This document shows positions 47,275 to 57,898 of a DNA stretch of 64,000 bases, piece after piece. The DNA is from Elusimicrobiota bacterium (GTDB lineage Bacteria > Elusimicrobiota > Elusimicrobia > Elusimicrobiales > Elusimicrobiaceae). The stretch lies in NCBI GenBank assembly GCA_009778915.1, contig WRFH01000001.1:372001-436000 (forward strand), read 5' to 3'. How positions within the stretch are numbered: position 1 is the first letter of the stretch; each line of letters begins with the position of its first letter. The position numbers and the translations under genes are program-made. The notes under the pieces are model-generated. The model searched no databases. It was not told the origin of the DNA and was given only the letters and a program-made list of their open reading frames with translations.

Positions 47275-49233
47275 TTATTCATACCGCAAAGCTTCTATCG
47301 GCGATAATTGTGATGCTTTTCTCGCCGGCAGGAAACCGAAAATCACGCCCACCCCGGCCGAAAACCCGACGGAAAGCAAAATAGAAAATACCGTCACTGT
47401 TATCGTCCACCCCGTGACTTTAGACACGGCAAGCGACACTATGACGCCGAAAATTATACCCAAAATCCCGCCGGTAAGCGACAGACCGGACGCTTCTATT
47501 AAAAACTGCAAAAGCACCGAATTTTTTGTCGCGCCCACGGCTTTACGCAGGCCGATTTCCGCCGTGCGTTCGCTTACGCTTACAAGCATTATATTCATAA
47601 TCCCTATCCCGCCGACAAGCAGCGATATGCACGCCACCACGCCCAGAAGTATCGTCATTGTGCTTGTCGTGGTTTCAAGCATCGTGACAAGGTCCGCCAT
47701 GTTGCGCGTCCTGAAAGAATCGACCTGCGACACCGGCAGCCTGTAACGCGAAAGCATTGTCAGAAGGGCAAATTTTTCCGCCTCAAGAATTTTATTGTTT
47801 TTGACTTTTATAGCCGCGGATGATATGTATATTCCGCCGGTCAGCCTTTTCAGCGCGGTGTTGACGGGCACTACTATGATATCGTCCGCGTCGCGGAAAC
47901 CCGTCGCGCCTTTTACCGGCAGCACGCCGACGACAAGAAACCTTTTCCCCGCTATTCTGACGTATTGGCCTATCGGGTTTTCCTGGCCGAAAATATTGTT
48001 TACCACCGTCTGGCCGAGCACGCAGACTTTGGACATATTGTCATTTTCTTTGTTAGTAAAAAAGCGGCCGTAAACCGGAGTTGCGTTTTGCAATTCTTCA
48101 TAAGCGGTGCTTGCGCCTGTTATGGTTGTCAATGTATTTTTACCGTTGTGCTCCGCCAGAAAACTGCCGGAAACCATAGGGTCAACTTTATCCACAAGGT
48201 CGGTGTTTGCTTTGAGGGCGTAGGCGTCTTCTATCGTCATTTTACGCGGCGTGTTGCTGCTTACGCCGTTGATTTGTATGAGGCCGGGCATTATATAAAC
48301 CACGTCCGCGCCCAGACTTTTAATGCGCTGCGCCATAGAGTCCTGCGCGCCCCTGCCGATGGCGAGCATGGCTATTATCGAACCCACGCCTATGATTATG
48401 CCAAGCATGGTCAGGAAAGAGCGCGCTTTGTTTATCAGCACAAATTTAGCGGCGGATAAAAAATTTTCTTTTATTTCGGCCAGGCTCAGGCCGGCTTTGG
48501 TTTTTTTAATCTGCGGAATTTCTTTGTCCGCGGCGGCAAGCGGCGTTTTTCTTACGTCGGAGATAATCTGTCCGTCTTTTATCATTATATTTCTGGCGGC
48601 CCATTCCGCGACGGCGGGTTCATGCGTTACCAAAATTATGCTTATGCCTTTTTTGTTCAAATCTTTTAAGATTTGCATAATTTCCTGCGCCTGGGAGGAG
48701 GACAGGTTGCCGGTAGGCTCGTCGGCAAAAATTATTTTAGGACTATTTACCAAAGCCCTCGCGATGGCCACGCGCTGCTGCTGCCCGCCGGAAAGCTGGT
48801 TCGGATGATGGTTTAAACGCTCCGCAAGGCCGACGCTGCCCAGCAGTTCTTTTGCTTTGTCCGCTCTGTCAGAGCCGTTGGAATAGATTAACGGAAGCAT
48901 TACGTTTTCCAGCGACGTGAGACGCGCCAGCAGGTTGTACTGCTGGAAGACAAAGCCTATCATCTTGGAGCGGAGGAATGCCGTCTGCTCATCGTTAAAA
49001 CTTAAAATGTCCTGCCCGTATATATGATACTCTCCGCCGGAGGGACGGTCAAACAGCCCCAGAATGTGCATAAGCGTGCTTTTGCCCGAACCCGACGGGC
49101 CCATTACCGCGACAAAATCGCCTTCTTCCACCGTCAGAGTTATGCCTTTTAAAATTTCAAGCGTCGCGCCGCCCAAATCATAGGATTTGGTAATATTTTT
49201 AATTTCTATTAAAGGCGGCTTTTTTGCTTCCAT
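47275..49233 (-). CDS. macB: MacB-type ABC transporter (ATPase + permease)
   Basis: GPSGSGKSTLMHILGLFDRPSGGEYHIYG, LSGGQQQRVAIARALVNSPKIIFADEPTGNL; MacB-like permease domain. Confidence 0.93.
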   Translation of the reverse strand: MEAKKPPLIEIKNITKSYDLGGATLEILKGITLTVEEGDFVAVMGPSGSGKSTLMHILGLFDRPSGGEYHIYGQDILSFNDEQTAFLRSKMIGFVFQQYNLLARLTSLENVMLPLIYSNGSDRADKAKELLGSVGLAERLNHHPNQLSGGQQQRVAIARALVNSPKIIFADEPTGNLSSSQAQEIMQILKDLNKKGISIILVTHEPAVAEWAARNIMIKDGQIISDVRKTPLAAADKEIPQIKKTKAGLSLAEIKENFLSAAKFVLINKARSFLTMLGIIIGVGSIIAMLAIGRGAQDSMAQRIKSLGADVVYIMPGLIQINGVSSNTPRKMTIEDAYALKANTDLVDKVDPMVSGSFLAEHNGKNTLTTITGASTAYEELQNATPVYGRFFTNKENDNMSKVCVLGQTVVNNIFGQENPIGQYVRIAGKRFLVVGVLPVKGATGFRDADDIIVVPVNTALKRLTGGIYISSAAIKVKNNKILEAEKFALLTMLSRYRLPVSQVDSFRTRNMADLVTMLETTTSTMTILLGVVACISLLVGGIGIMNIMLVSVSERTAEIGLRKAVGATKNSVLLQFLIEASGLSLTGGILGIIFGVIVSLAVSKVTGWTITVTVFSILLSVGFSAGVGVIFGFLPARKASQLSPIEALRYE

Positions 49234-49234
49234 A

Positions 49235-50212
49235 TTATTTACCGCTGTTGATAATGTCGGTGTTGGACATATTTTTTCTGTTCATCTGCAGCATGAAACT
49301 TTTTGAATTATTCGGCTGCGCGGGCGCGTAATTTTCCGCTTTGACAAGTATTTCGTCGCCTTCGTTAAGGCCGGACAGGATTTGTATTTTATCTCCGTCC
49401 TGCACGCCGGTTTTTACCGTTTTTCTTATCTGCTTTTTATTGCTGCCGGCCAGCACGTAAGCGTTGCCGTCTTCGTCCTCTCCGACGGCGAGGTAAGGAA
49501 CTATTATCGCGTTGTCAAAAGTATTGACGGTAACATCTATATTCGCGCTCATCATTGATTTATAAAACGAAGGCAAATTGTCCATTTTTATTTTTACGTT
49601 ATATGTTATGACGTTATTTGTGTTTATGCCTTCTTCCAGAATCTGGAAAACTTTTCCGTCTGAGTAAACGTCCTGGTAAGCGTCAAGCTGCACCGCCGCT
49701 TTTTGTCCGGTTTTTATTTTGCCGATATCAGCTTCGTCGACGTTGGCCACGACTATCAGTTGGTCTGACAAAGCGTAAACGACGTCCGTCGCGGCCACGG
49801 TCTGGCCTTCCACGACGGCTTTTAAAATTATAATTCCGTCCATGGGGGAGATTACCGGCGTCGGCTTATAAGTATTTTCCCAGGCTTTAATATCTTCTTT
49901 GCTTGCACGCGCGGCGTCAAGTATCGCGGCTCTGTCAGTGGAACTTAGGTAGGCCAGTATCTGTCCTTTTTTTACGGCGGCGCCTTCGTCAACCAAAAGC
50001 GTTTCTATGCGGCCCGCCGTCGTGGGTTTTATTTCCACGCGGTCTAACGCGGCCACTTCGCCGGTAGTGTCCACAATTTCATGTATCGTGCCTTTTTGCG
50101 CTTTTACGACGGCGTAAGAAACGGCGGGCGGCTGTTCGGCGCGTTTGTAAAAATAAAAAGCGGCGGCCATGCAAATTAAAACGGCGCAAAAAATTATTAT
50201 TTTTTTATTCAT
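49235..50212 (-). CDS. macA: Periplasmic adaptor (MacA/HlyD family)
   Basis: GTIHEIVDTTGEVAALDRVEIKPTTAGRIETLLVDEGAAVKKGQILAYL. Confidence 0.9.
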   Translation of the reverse strand: MNKKIIIFCAVLICMAAAFYFYKRAEQPPAVSYAVVKAQKGTIHEIVDTTGEVAALDRVEIKPTTAGRIETLLVDEGAAVKKGQILAYLSSTDRAAILDAARASKEDIKAWENTYKPTPVISPMDGIIILKAVVEGQTVAATDVVYALSDQLIVVANVDEADIGKIKTGQKAAVQLDAYQDVYSDGKVFQILEEGINTNNVITYNVKIKMDNLPSFYKSMMSANIDVTVNTFDNAIIVPYLAVGEDEDGNAYVLAGSNKKQIRKTVKTGVQDGDKIQILSGLNEGDEILVKAENYAPAQPNNSKSFMLQMNRKNMSNTDIINSGK

Positions 50213-51512
50213 TTATTTTCTCCAAACCCGTTCCCAAAATATTATCCAGCGAGGCGGAATCAAGATTTGCCGTGTATAAAGAAGTAAGATACGCGCTTTT
50301 GTAATTTACCAAATCCTGTTCGACGCTCTGCCAAATCTGAAAGTCCATCATGCCGGCCAGATACTGGATATTGGCTTCTTTGTCCATCTGCTCGGCCGAC
50401 GCTAAAAGAAGTTTGTTTGAGTCTATGGTATCAATATCAGTTTCCAGCGCGGCGGACGCGGCCTGCAGCTGCGCTCTCGTCGTAAAATACTGCTGTTTAA
50501 GCGCTTCTTCGCTTTGCTCCAGCGCGGTTTTTGCTATGTCTATATTTTCTTTTGCCGCTGTTATGCCGCCTGAGAAAATGGGATAACTGAGCATGACGGA
50601 AACGGTCCAGATAGTTGAGGCGTTTCTCAAATCCGGTTTGTCATCCTGCAGGCCCCAGGTGCCGCCTGCAGCCAGCACAGGCAAAATCCCTGCCTTGGAA
50701 GAGGATAATTGCAGCCGCGCTATTTGCAAAGCGTTTTTACTTATTATTATCTGAGGAGTGTTTTCCGCGGCGGAATTTATATCTACGGGTTTTGACGCGG
50801 CGGGCGCAAGGGTGTCTTTCAACGTAAAAGTATTTCCGATATCAACCCCCAGAACGGCAACCAGATTTTTGCGCGCGACGACCAAATTGCGCTGCGCGGC
50901 TTTTATGCCGTTGTTCGCGGCAACAGCCAGAGCGGAGGCGCGCATGTTATTGCCTATGCTTTCGTTGCCGCCTTCGTACTGGAGGCGTATCATGTCTGCG
51001 CTTTTTTTGCGGATTTCATAAATATTTTTGTAAAGTTCCACGCTTTGCTGCGCGTAAAGCATGGCGAGGTATGCCTGCTTTAAACCGTACAGCACGGCGG
51101 CGGAAGTCTGTTGCAGCTGCGCGGCGGCCTGATTCGTATTTTCTTTTTGGATTCTTATGTTTGACAGCGCTTCCCAGTTAAAAATATTTTGGTTCGCGCT
51201 GGCGGTGAGCGACCAGTAATTCTGCTGGTTTAAAATATCGTAATTAGATTTTTGGAAACCGTACTGAATATTCGCGGAAGGAGTGTACTGGTTTACGGCG
51301 AGGTTATAATTTAATCTTGCCGTCTCAAGATTTTTTTGGGCGATTATGTACTGCGGATTATTTTTTATCGTAAGTTCAAGGCAGTCCCGCCACGTTAAGA
51401 TGTCAGAAAAAAATATTCCCCGCGGATTGTCTTCTGCGTAAAGCGTGCGCGAGACGCAAAAAAGGACGGCAGCGGCTAATAGAAAAATACTATGCTGTTT
51501 TACCCCTTTCAT
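50205..51512 (-). CDS. TolC-family outer membrane efflux protein
   Basis: Signal peptide; TolC-like repeats SVELYKNIYEIRKKSADMIRLQYEGGNES; operon with macAB. Confidence 0.88.
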   Translation of the reverse strand: MKGVKQHSIFLLAAAVLFCVSRTLYAEDNPRGIFFSDILTWRDCLELTIKNNPQYIIAQKNLETARLNYNLAVNQYTPSANIQYGFQKSNYDILNQQNYWSLTASANQNIFNWEALSNIRIQKENTNQAAAQLQQTSAAVLYGLKQAYLAMLYAQQSVELYKNIYEIRKKSADMIRLQYEGGNESIGNNMRASALAVAANNGIKAAQRNLVVARKNLVAVLGVDIGNTFTLKDTLAPAASKPVDINSAAENTPQIIISKNALQIARLQLSSSKAGILPVLAAGGTWGLQDDKPDLRNASTIWTVSVMLSYPIFSGGITAAKENIDIAKTALEQSEEALKQQYFTTRAQLQAASAALETDIDTIDSNKLLLASAEQMDKEANIQYLAGMMDFQIWQSVEQDLVNYKSAYLTSLYTANLDSASLDNILGTGLEKINE

Positions 51513-51586
51513 ATTACATCTTCCCCCGGACATATTTTAACAAAAATAAATAAAATATGCCCGGGGTATTTTACGCGCTTTAAATT

Positions 51587-54277
51587 TTAGAAGGTAAACC
51601 TTATGCCGATATTACCGGATAACGCTTCATATACGGAGCCTTTACCGTAAGATACGTCGCCGTACAGATAAGCGTTGCATGACAGGAGGACATTGAGGCC
51701 CGCCGACGCTTCAACGCCGAAACCGCTTACGTCGGACTTCATATCCGCGCCGGCAAAATTTATATCGGTTTTGCCGAGCCATTCGTTATAAACGCCAAGT
51801 TCTATGAAAGGCCGGTAGCGTGACGCTTCGTTAGGGATATATGTGGTCTGCAGGCGCAGAGCAGTTGACAGACTTTGCGTGTTGCCGTAACGGACGTCGT
51901 CACTCATATTGGTGGAGTGCTGTTCGGAGCCGGCGGTTGCAAAGCGGATTTCCGCTTTCGGTTCAAGCACGAATGACGAGACGGCAATTAACCTGCCCGC
52001 CTCCAGACTGCCGGCGACGAAATTTCTGTCCGCGTCATAGGCTATCACTTCTCCGGCGGCGGAGATATTTTGCATTGTCATTTTTGCCTGGAAGTAGCGG
52101 GCCGTTAAATCCGCGAACCAGCCGTTTTCGTGCAGCCACACGGCGTAAAGACCGGCGTTGGGCACTTCGCCGCTTCCCGTGCCGTCAAACATATTGGTCT
52201 GTTTTATTCTGATATTACTTGTGGAAATGTACCCGCCCATCAGACCGAGATACAACAGAGAGGTATCACCGGAAACGGCTTTAACGTCAAAACCGGCTTC
52301 CGCGCCGAAGAGCGTCATATCCGCCGAAATTTTTTCGTCGACGTTCAGCCTCTGTCCGTAGCCGCGCGCCCAGAAACCGACGGGAGAACAGCCGTCGTCT
52401 ATTAACAAATTGCCCATGCGTCTGCGCAGTTCGTCCATGCCGGCTTTAACCAAAGTCAGGTGCAGCGCGGGCATGTTGGCGACCGTATTAGCCGTGTTCG
52501 TCAGCTCGCCGGTGGATTTTAGATACCAGTTGTTGTCAGACGCGTGGTTGAGAGCGTACTCATACGCGCCGGTATCCACCACGCCGCCGTTGAGCGCGAA
52601 TGTTGCCGTTTTAGACGCGGCGTTCGTAACATCGACAACGAGTATTCCGTTTGAACTGTCAGGCGTCGGCGCGCCGTTGCTCCCTTTTGACGTGACGAAT
52701 ATTGTGGTATTGCCCGTTGCGTCGCCGCCGTCTACTACCAGTTTGTCCGTATTTGTTCCGTTGCCGTCAAAATAAGTGTTCAGGTATAACTGCGCGCCGC
52801 TTGCCGTCCATGTGCCGGCGGTAAGCGTGTTGTAGGCGCTTCCTCTTAAATCAACCGCGCCGTTTGTGACGTTTAAAACATTTGCCGTGTTTGACGTGTA
52901 AAAATGCAGCGTTGAATTTGAAATATTATTTACGCCGCTGAAAAACTCTCCGTACACGCTTGTAGTTCCCGCCGTCTGGTCAAACGTACCCAGGAAACCT
53001 TTATTCTGCGCGGCCGCCCCCAATATCATTTCGCCGGAAGAAGTTTTTTCTATCTGAGCCACGTCGTCGTTACTTGCTATGCCGCCCTGAAACTCAATTG
53101 TACCGCCTGTTCCGGCTATTGTGAGGACGGGGGGAACCGCGTCGGAGTAACTTGTGTCGCTTAACAGGTAAATGTCGTTTGCGCCGGTGGAGTCCGTATT
53201 ATTTTTAAACACGGTCGCTTTGCCGGCGGCTGTGTTCAAAGTTACGTTTCCGTCTAAATTAAATATCGCGCCGCCCACTCTGGCCGCGGAATTGCCGTCG
53301 AACAGCGCGCCCGCGCCGATGGTGAACGTGCTGAATTCATTGCCTATCGCGCCGGCCTCCTGACCCGCGCCAGTGGATGAGTTATTTATAAATTGCGCGT
53401 TTTCGCCTATGGTAAATGTTGCGCCGCCCACATTGGCTATGGCTCCGGCGTACTGCGCGGTGTTGTTTTGGAATACGGCGTTATCGCCTATCGTAGCCTC
53501 CGACTGGACATAGACGTTCATAATGGCGCCGGCCATTCCCGCGCTGTTGCCTTGGAAATTGGCGCTGTTGCCGATTGTCAAAATCGAGCCTTCGTTGGAA
53601 ATCGCGCCGCCGTAATCGTTGAGCGCGGTGTTATTGATAAACTGCACGCGGTCGCCGATTCTGGTAAAAGCGTTGCCGGTGCCCGCGCTGTCGTTCATTG
53701 ATATGGCTCCGCCGTCATACTGTGTCGCGGTGTTGCCGTTGAAAACCACGTCGTTTCCGAAAATCAGCTGATAATTGCTGTAAACCGCTCCGGCAAAATA
53801 CGAGTTGTTATTGAGAAACTTCGTGCCGTCGGCAAAGGTCGTCGTCATCTGGTTATAAATCGCTCCGCCGCCCAAGGTGTCCGTAGAGCCGTTATTTTGG
53901 AAAATAACGCCCGGGCCTATTTCCGCCGTCGAAGTGAACAGCTTGTTATCGCTGGCCAGTAAAGCCCTGTTAAAATTTTCAAGAGTTACATTGCTTATAT
54001 AAAAAGCCGTATTGCCGTGAAAGTCAGTCTGAAATCCTTTGTATGCCGACGAACCCGCGGAAAGCGTGTATCCGCCGCCGTCAATGGTTTTACTTCCGCT
54101 GGCGGTAGGCATACCGCCTGTGGTGGTAATATTATCGGTTAATGTAATGGAAGATTCCGCGCCGTTTCCTATAAGGCCGTACAGCGTGGCCCAGTCCGGC
54201 GCAGCCGTAGCGGAACATTTTGCCGCGGAAACAAATAAGAAAAACAACGATATAAAACTGACGTAAAGTGGCTTCAT
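51587..54277 (-). CDS. Pmp-like autotransporter (GGAI/FxNN repeats + autotransporter barrel)
   Basis: Repeated GGAIYN/AGAIxN and FxNNTA; C-terminal barrel ending SGNIGIRFTF. Confidence 0.85.
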   Translation of the reverse strand: MKPLYVSFISLFFLFVSAAKCSATAAPDWATLYGLIGNGAESSITLTDNITTTGGMPTASGSKTIDGGGYTLSAGSSAYKGFQTDFHGNTAFYISNVTLENFNRALLASDNKLFTSTAEIGPGVIFQNNGSTDTLGGGAIYNQMTTTFADGTKFLNNNSYFAGAVYSNYQLIFGNDVVFNGNTATQYDGGAISMNDSAGTGNAFTRIGDRVQFINNTALNDYGGAISNEGSILTIGNSANFQGNSAGMAGAIMNVYVQSEATIGDNAVFQNNTAQYAGAIANVGGATFTIGENAQFINNSSTGAGQEAGAIGNEFSTFTIGAGALFDGNSAARVGGAIFNLDGNVTLNTAAGKATVFKNNTDSTGANDIYLLSDTSYSDAVPPVLTIAGTGGTIEFQGGIASNDDVAQIEKTSSGEMILGAAAQNKGFLGTFDQTAGTTSVYGEFFSGVNNISNSTLHFYTSNTANVLNVTNGAVDLRGSAYNTLTAGTWTASGAQLYLNTYFDGNGTNTDKLVVDGGDATGNTTIFVTSKGSNGAPTPDSSNGILVVDVTNAASKTATFALNGGVVDTGAYEYALNHASDNNWYLKSTGELTNTANTVANMPALHLTLVKAGMDELRRRMGNLLIDDGCSPVGFWARGYGQRLNVDEKISADMTLFGAEAGFDVKAVSGDTSLLYLGLMGGYISTSNIRIKQTNMFDGTGSGEVPNAGLYAVWLHENGWFADLTARYFQAKMTMQNISAAGEVIAYDADRNFVAGSLEAGRLIAVSSFVLEPKAEIRFATAGSEQHSTNMSDDVRYGNTQSLSTALRLQTTYIPNEASRYRPFIELGVYNEWLGKTDINFAGADMKSDVSGFGVEASAGLNVLLSCNAYLYGDVSYGKGSVYEALSGNIGIRFTF

Positions 54278-54377
54278 AATTATTCTCCGGTTTTTTAACT
54301 AGCAAAATATTTTAACAATTTGCCGGAGGATGATTAGTGGTATAAACAACAAATATCAGACGACCAATTTAATTAAA

Positions 54378-54403
54378 AATCCTCATGCAAAAGCATGAGG
54401 ATT
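54378..54403. terminator. Terminator
   Basis: AAATCCTCATGCaaaaGCATGAGGATTT. Confidence 0.78.
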
Positions 54404-54437
54404 TAATTTGTTGTAATTATAAGTTTTCTTCAAATTA

Positions 54438-57400
54438 CTAAGGCAAGCCGAATATTTCCACGCGGCGGTTTTTGGCGTAGGCCTCCGGGGTTGTACCCGT
54501 GTCCGCCGGGTTGGCCGCGCCGAAACCTTTATAGGCCAGCCGGCCCGGCGGCACTCCGGACATTATAAGCTGTTTATAGATTTCATAAGCGCGCAGTTTG
54601 GACAAGTTATTGTTGTACCACCCGGGGCCGTTGGCGTCGGTATATCCGCGTACTTCAAATTTAAAGCCGGAATTTTTTATTACATCCGCGGCGGCCTTGA
54701 TATCCGTGCCGGCAAGCGGCGTTACTCCATAGTTATCGTTGCTAAAATAAATTACTGGTATCTTAGGCGGAGTTTTCGCGGCGGACGTTGCCGGTACAAC
54801 TTCAACGGGAGCCTGTACAACGGCAGGTTCGGTTTTTACAACTTGAGGCGGGGGAACCGCGGCAGTGTCAGGCTCCCGCTTGCGCGGCGCGGCGCAAACT
54901 GCCGGCGCGGGCTGGAGCGCGGGGGAATTTTTGTCCTGACGGTTATAGCGGCATTTTTCGCAATTTCTTCCGCCGAAACCTAGCCTTACGCCGAGGTTCG
55001 CCGCGAAAGCCTGATACGCCGCGCCCTTTTCAAAAGACACGTCGCCGAACAAAGAAGAGCTGCCGCTCAGGCGCACGTTCGTGCCCAGCGCGGCCTCAAA
55101 ACCCGCGCCGCCGACGTCCGACTTCATGCCTACGCCGGCAAAAGTTATATCCGTCGTTCCCAGAAACTCATTATAAACGCCGAGCTCCGCGAAAGGCTGC
55201 CATGTGGAATTTGCCCCGTGCTTCAAATAAGCCGCCTGCAAACGCAGAGCGGCGGTCAGGCTCTGCGTGGAACCGTAATAAACGTTGTCCGCCATGTTCG
55301 TAGTGTGGCTTGCCGGCGCGCCGCGCGCGAATAAAACCTGCGCCTTTGGCGTCAGCACGAAAGAGGAAACGGGAATTGATTTCCCGCCTTCCAGCCCGGC
55401 GGACCATAAATCCCTGTCCGCGTCGTAATCAATAACTTGTCCGGCGGCGGAAATATTTCTCATGTTTGTCTGCGCCCAGAAATACTGCGCGGTTAAATCC
55501 GCAAAATAACCTTCTTCGTTAAACCATACGCCGTAAGCGCCCGCGCTGGGCGTCGTGCCGGTGCCGGAGCCGTCAATACCGTTGTTCTGCTTAACTCTGA
55601 TATCGCCGGTATACATATAACCGGCCATTATGCCGGCGTACGCGCGGCTGCTGTCGCCGGTAAAAACGCGCGTGTCCACGCCCGCCTGCGCGCCGAAGAG
55701 AGTCATGTCCGCAGAAATTTTTTCGTCAACATTCAAACGCTTGCCGTAAACGCGCGCCCAAACGTTGCTGGGGCGGCAGCCGGCGTCGTCCGTCCATAAA
55801 TCTCCCATGCGCTCACGCAGTTCGCTCATGGCCGACTTGACAAGAGTCAGGTGCAGCGCCGGCATGTTGGCTATGGTGTTGCCGGTGTTTGTCGTTGTTC
55901 CGTCGGTTTTTAAATACCAGTTCAGGTCGGTCGCGTGGTTAAGTTTGTATACAAGCGCGCCGGTGTCAACCTGTCCGCCGGCCAGCGTGAAATTTTCCGT
56001 CTTAGCCGTCGCGTTTGTGACGTCCACCACTAAAATTCCGTCGGAGCCGTCCGGCGTGAGAACGTCGTTCGTGCCCGTCTGGGTTACGTAGAGCGTGGCG
56101 TTCCCGGACGACGGGCCGCCGTTGACGACCAGCTTGTCCGTGTTTGTCCCGTTGCCGTCTAAATAAGTATTGATGTACAGCTTGGCGTTTGTCGCGTTCC
56201 ACGTGTTTACCGTCAGCGTGTCATACGTTCCCGCCCACGCGCCGGCGGGGCTGTTCCTCAAATCTATAGTTCCGCCGTTAACGTTCAGCACGTTCGCCGC
56301 GTTAGGCGTATAAAAATGCAGAACGGAATTATTAATATTATCCGTGCCCGTAAAAAAATTAGCGGCATAAACGGATGTTGTTCCCGCGCTTTGCGTAAAC
56401 GTTCCGATATAATTATTGTTGACTGAGCCGGATTCCAATATCATTTCCCCGGACGAAGTTTTATTTATTAAAGGAATAAGGCCGCCGGCCGCGTTGCTTC
56501 TGAACCCGTCGTAAAAATCAACCGTGCCCGTGCCGGTTATATTTAGCGTAGGCGTGCCGTTGCCGCCGTAATATAAATAGATGTCGTTTTTGCCGCTGCT
56601 GTCCGTGTTGCCTTGGAATAAAGTTGTCAGCCCGGCGGCGGTATCAAGCGTCAGTGTGCCGTCCCAGTTGAAAGCCGCGCCGCCGGCCGTGGTCGCGGTG
56701 TTATTGAGAAATTGCGCGCCCGCGCCTATAAACGACGACGCCGGCAGGGCGGAGGTTGTGGTATACGTCATCAGCGCGCCGCCGTAACTGGCTTTGTTGT
56801 TCTGGAATAAAGTGGCTTTGCCGGCGGAATCGGTGCCGTAAACGGTCAAAAAGCCGTTCTCGTTATAAATCGCGCCGCCGTAATAGAGCGTAGCGGTGTT
56901 TGTGTCAAATGTCGCGCCGCCGCCGATTATGGTAACAGGCTGATGGTCAACCGTGTTCGCCAGATGCTGGGCTATCGCGCCGCCGTGCCAGCCAGCGGTA
57001 TTATTATAGAAATAAGAATCTTCGCCTATTTCCAGGTAAACGTCTTCATTTATAATCGCGCCGCCGACGGCGTAGGAGCCGGTGGCGGAGTTGTTGGTAA
57101 ACGTCGCGCCGGTGCCGAAAATCGTCTGGGGATTGTCCCGGTTGCCGATGCCGATGCCTATCGCGCCGCCGCCGTAACCGTTTGAAACATTATTGTCAAA
57201 AAGGACATTGTCGCCGAAAATTATCGTGTCCTTATTATAAATCGCGCCGCCGAAGATGGAGCCGTTGTTGCGGAAAATCGTGCCGTCGGCCACCGTCACG
57301 TAAAATTCGTTCCACAGCACGCCGCCGCCGTCGTCGGTGCGTTTGTTGCCGTCAAAAATCATGCCCGGGCCGATGGTGAGCGTGCCGGAATAGACGGCGG

Positions 57401-57800
57401 GCTCCCCAGTGAAAAATTCGGCGTTCATCAGAAAAACGCCTCTGTTGAAGCCCGTGACGGTCATATTGCTGACGGACAGATTAATGTTATTTGCCACGCT
57501 GTGGTCGGCAATAGCGCCGGAAACGTACGGATAAAAAGCCGGGTTGGTAACGCCGTTTCCGTTTAAAGTAAATCCTTTGCCGTTTATATCCGTGTCAACG
57601 CTTATATACGGCGCGTAATTTACCGGCGTAAGCGGAGCGTAATTAATATCATTTAAAAATTCCGCGTTGTTATCTGCGGCGGCGTGGGTAAAATCATAAA
57701 AATCCTGCCAGCTGCCCAGCTGCGCAACTGTCTGCGCGCCGCCCCGCGCCGCGGCAAAAATGAATATAAATGTTATAAATAAAATAAGATATTTTTTCAT
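54438..57800 (-). CDS. Pmp-like autotransporter with C-terminal OmpA peptidoglycan-binding domain
   Basis: GGAI/FxNN repeats, barrel NLGVRLGFGG, Pro-rich linker, OmpA domain EVRGYTDANGPGWYNNNLSKLRAYEIYKQLIMSGVPPGRLAYKGFGAANP...NRRVEIFG. Confidence 0.88.
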   Translation of the reverse strand: MKKYLILFITFIFIFAAARGGAQTVAQLGSWQDFYDFTHAAADNNAEFLNDINYAPLTPVNYAPYISVDTDINGKGFTLNGNGVTNPAFYPYVSGAIADHSVANNINLSVSNMTVTGFNRGVFLMNAEFFTGEPAVYSGTLTIGPGMIFDGNKRTDDGGGVLWNEFYVTVADGTIFRNNGSIFGGAIYNKDTIIFGDNVLFDNNVSNGYGGGAIGIGIGNRDNPQTIFGTGATFTNNSATGSYAVGGAIINEDVYLEIGEDSYFYNNTAGWHGGAIAQHLANTVDHQPVTIIGGGATFDTNTATLYYGGAIYNENGFLTVYGTDSAGKATLFQNNKASYGGALMTYTTTSALPASSFIGAGAQFLNNTATTAGGAAFNWDGTLTLDTAAGLTTLFQGNTDSSGKNDIYLYYGGNGTPTLNITGTGTVDFYDGFRSNAAGGLIPLINKTSSGEMILESGSVNNNYIGTFTQSAGTTSVYAANFFTGTDNINNSVLHFYTPNAANVLNVNGGTIDLRNSPAGAWAGTYDTLTVNTWNATNAKLYINTYLDGNGTNTDKLVVNGGPSSGNATLYVTQTGTNDVLTPDGSDGILVVDVTNATAKTENFTLAGGQVDTGALVYKLNHATDLNWYLKTDGTTTNTGNTIANMPALHLTLVKSAMSELRERMGDLWTDDAGCRPSNVWARVYGKRLNVDEKISADMTLFGAQAGVDTRVFTGDSSRAYAGIMAGYMYTGDIRVKQNNGIDGSGTGTTPSAGAYGVWFNEEGYFADLTAQYFWAQTNMRNISAAGQVIDYDADRDLWSAGLEGGKSIPVSSFVLTPKAQVLFARGAPASHTTNMADNVYYGSTQSLTAALRLQAAYLKHGANSTWQPFAELGVYNEFLGTTDITFAGVGMKSDVGGAGFEAALGTNVRLSGSSSLFGDVSFEKGAAYQAFAANLGVRLGFGGRNCEKCRYNRQDKNSPALQPAPAVCAAPRKREPDTAAVPPPQVVKTEPAVVQAPVEVVPATSAAKTPPKIPVIYFSNDNYGVTPLAGTDIKAAADVIKNSGFKFEVRGYTDANGPGWYNNNLSKLRAYEIYKQLIMSGVPPGRLAYKGFGAANPADTGTTPEAYAKNRRVEIFGLP

Positions 57801-57856
57801 GATAGTATCCCCAATATAAACTATTAAAAATTCTATCATTCGCGGGATAGCAAAAA

Positions 57857-57883
57857 AATCCCCATATATTACTATGGGGATTT
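57857..57883. terminator. Terminator
   Basis: AAATCCCCATA-tattac-TATGGGGATTT between hcp 3' end and autotransporter promoter. Confidence 0.7.
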
Positions 57884-57898
57884 AGTTTGTTAGGGTTA

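Noticed and set aside
53100-54300. Autotransporter repeat region as tandem DNA repeats
   Set aside because: Repetition is at protein-motif level (GGAI/FxNN) with diverged DNA, so it is explained by the Pmp-like fold.
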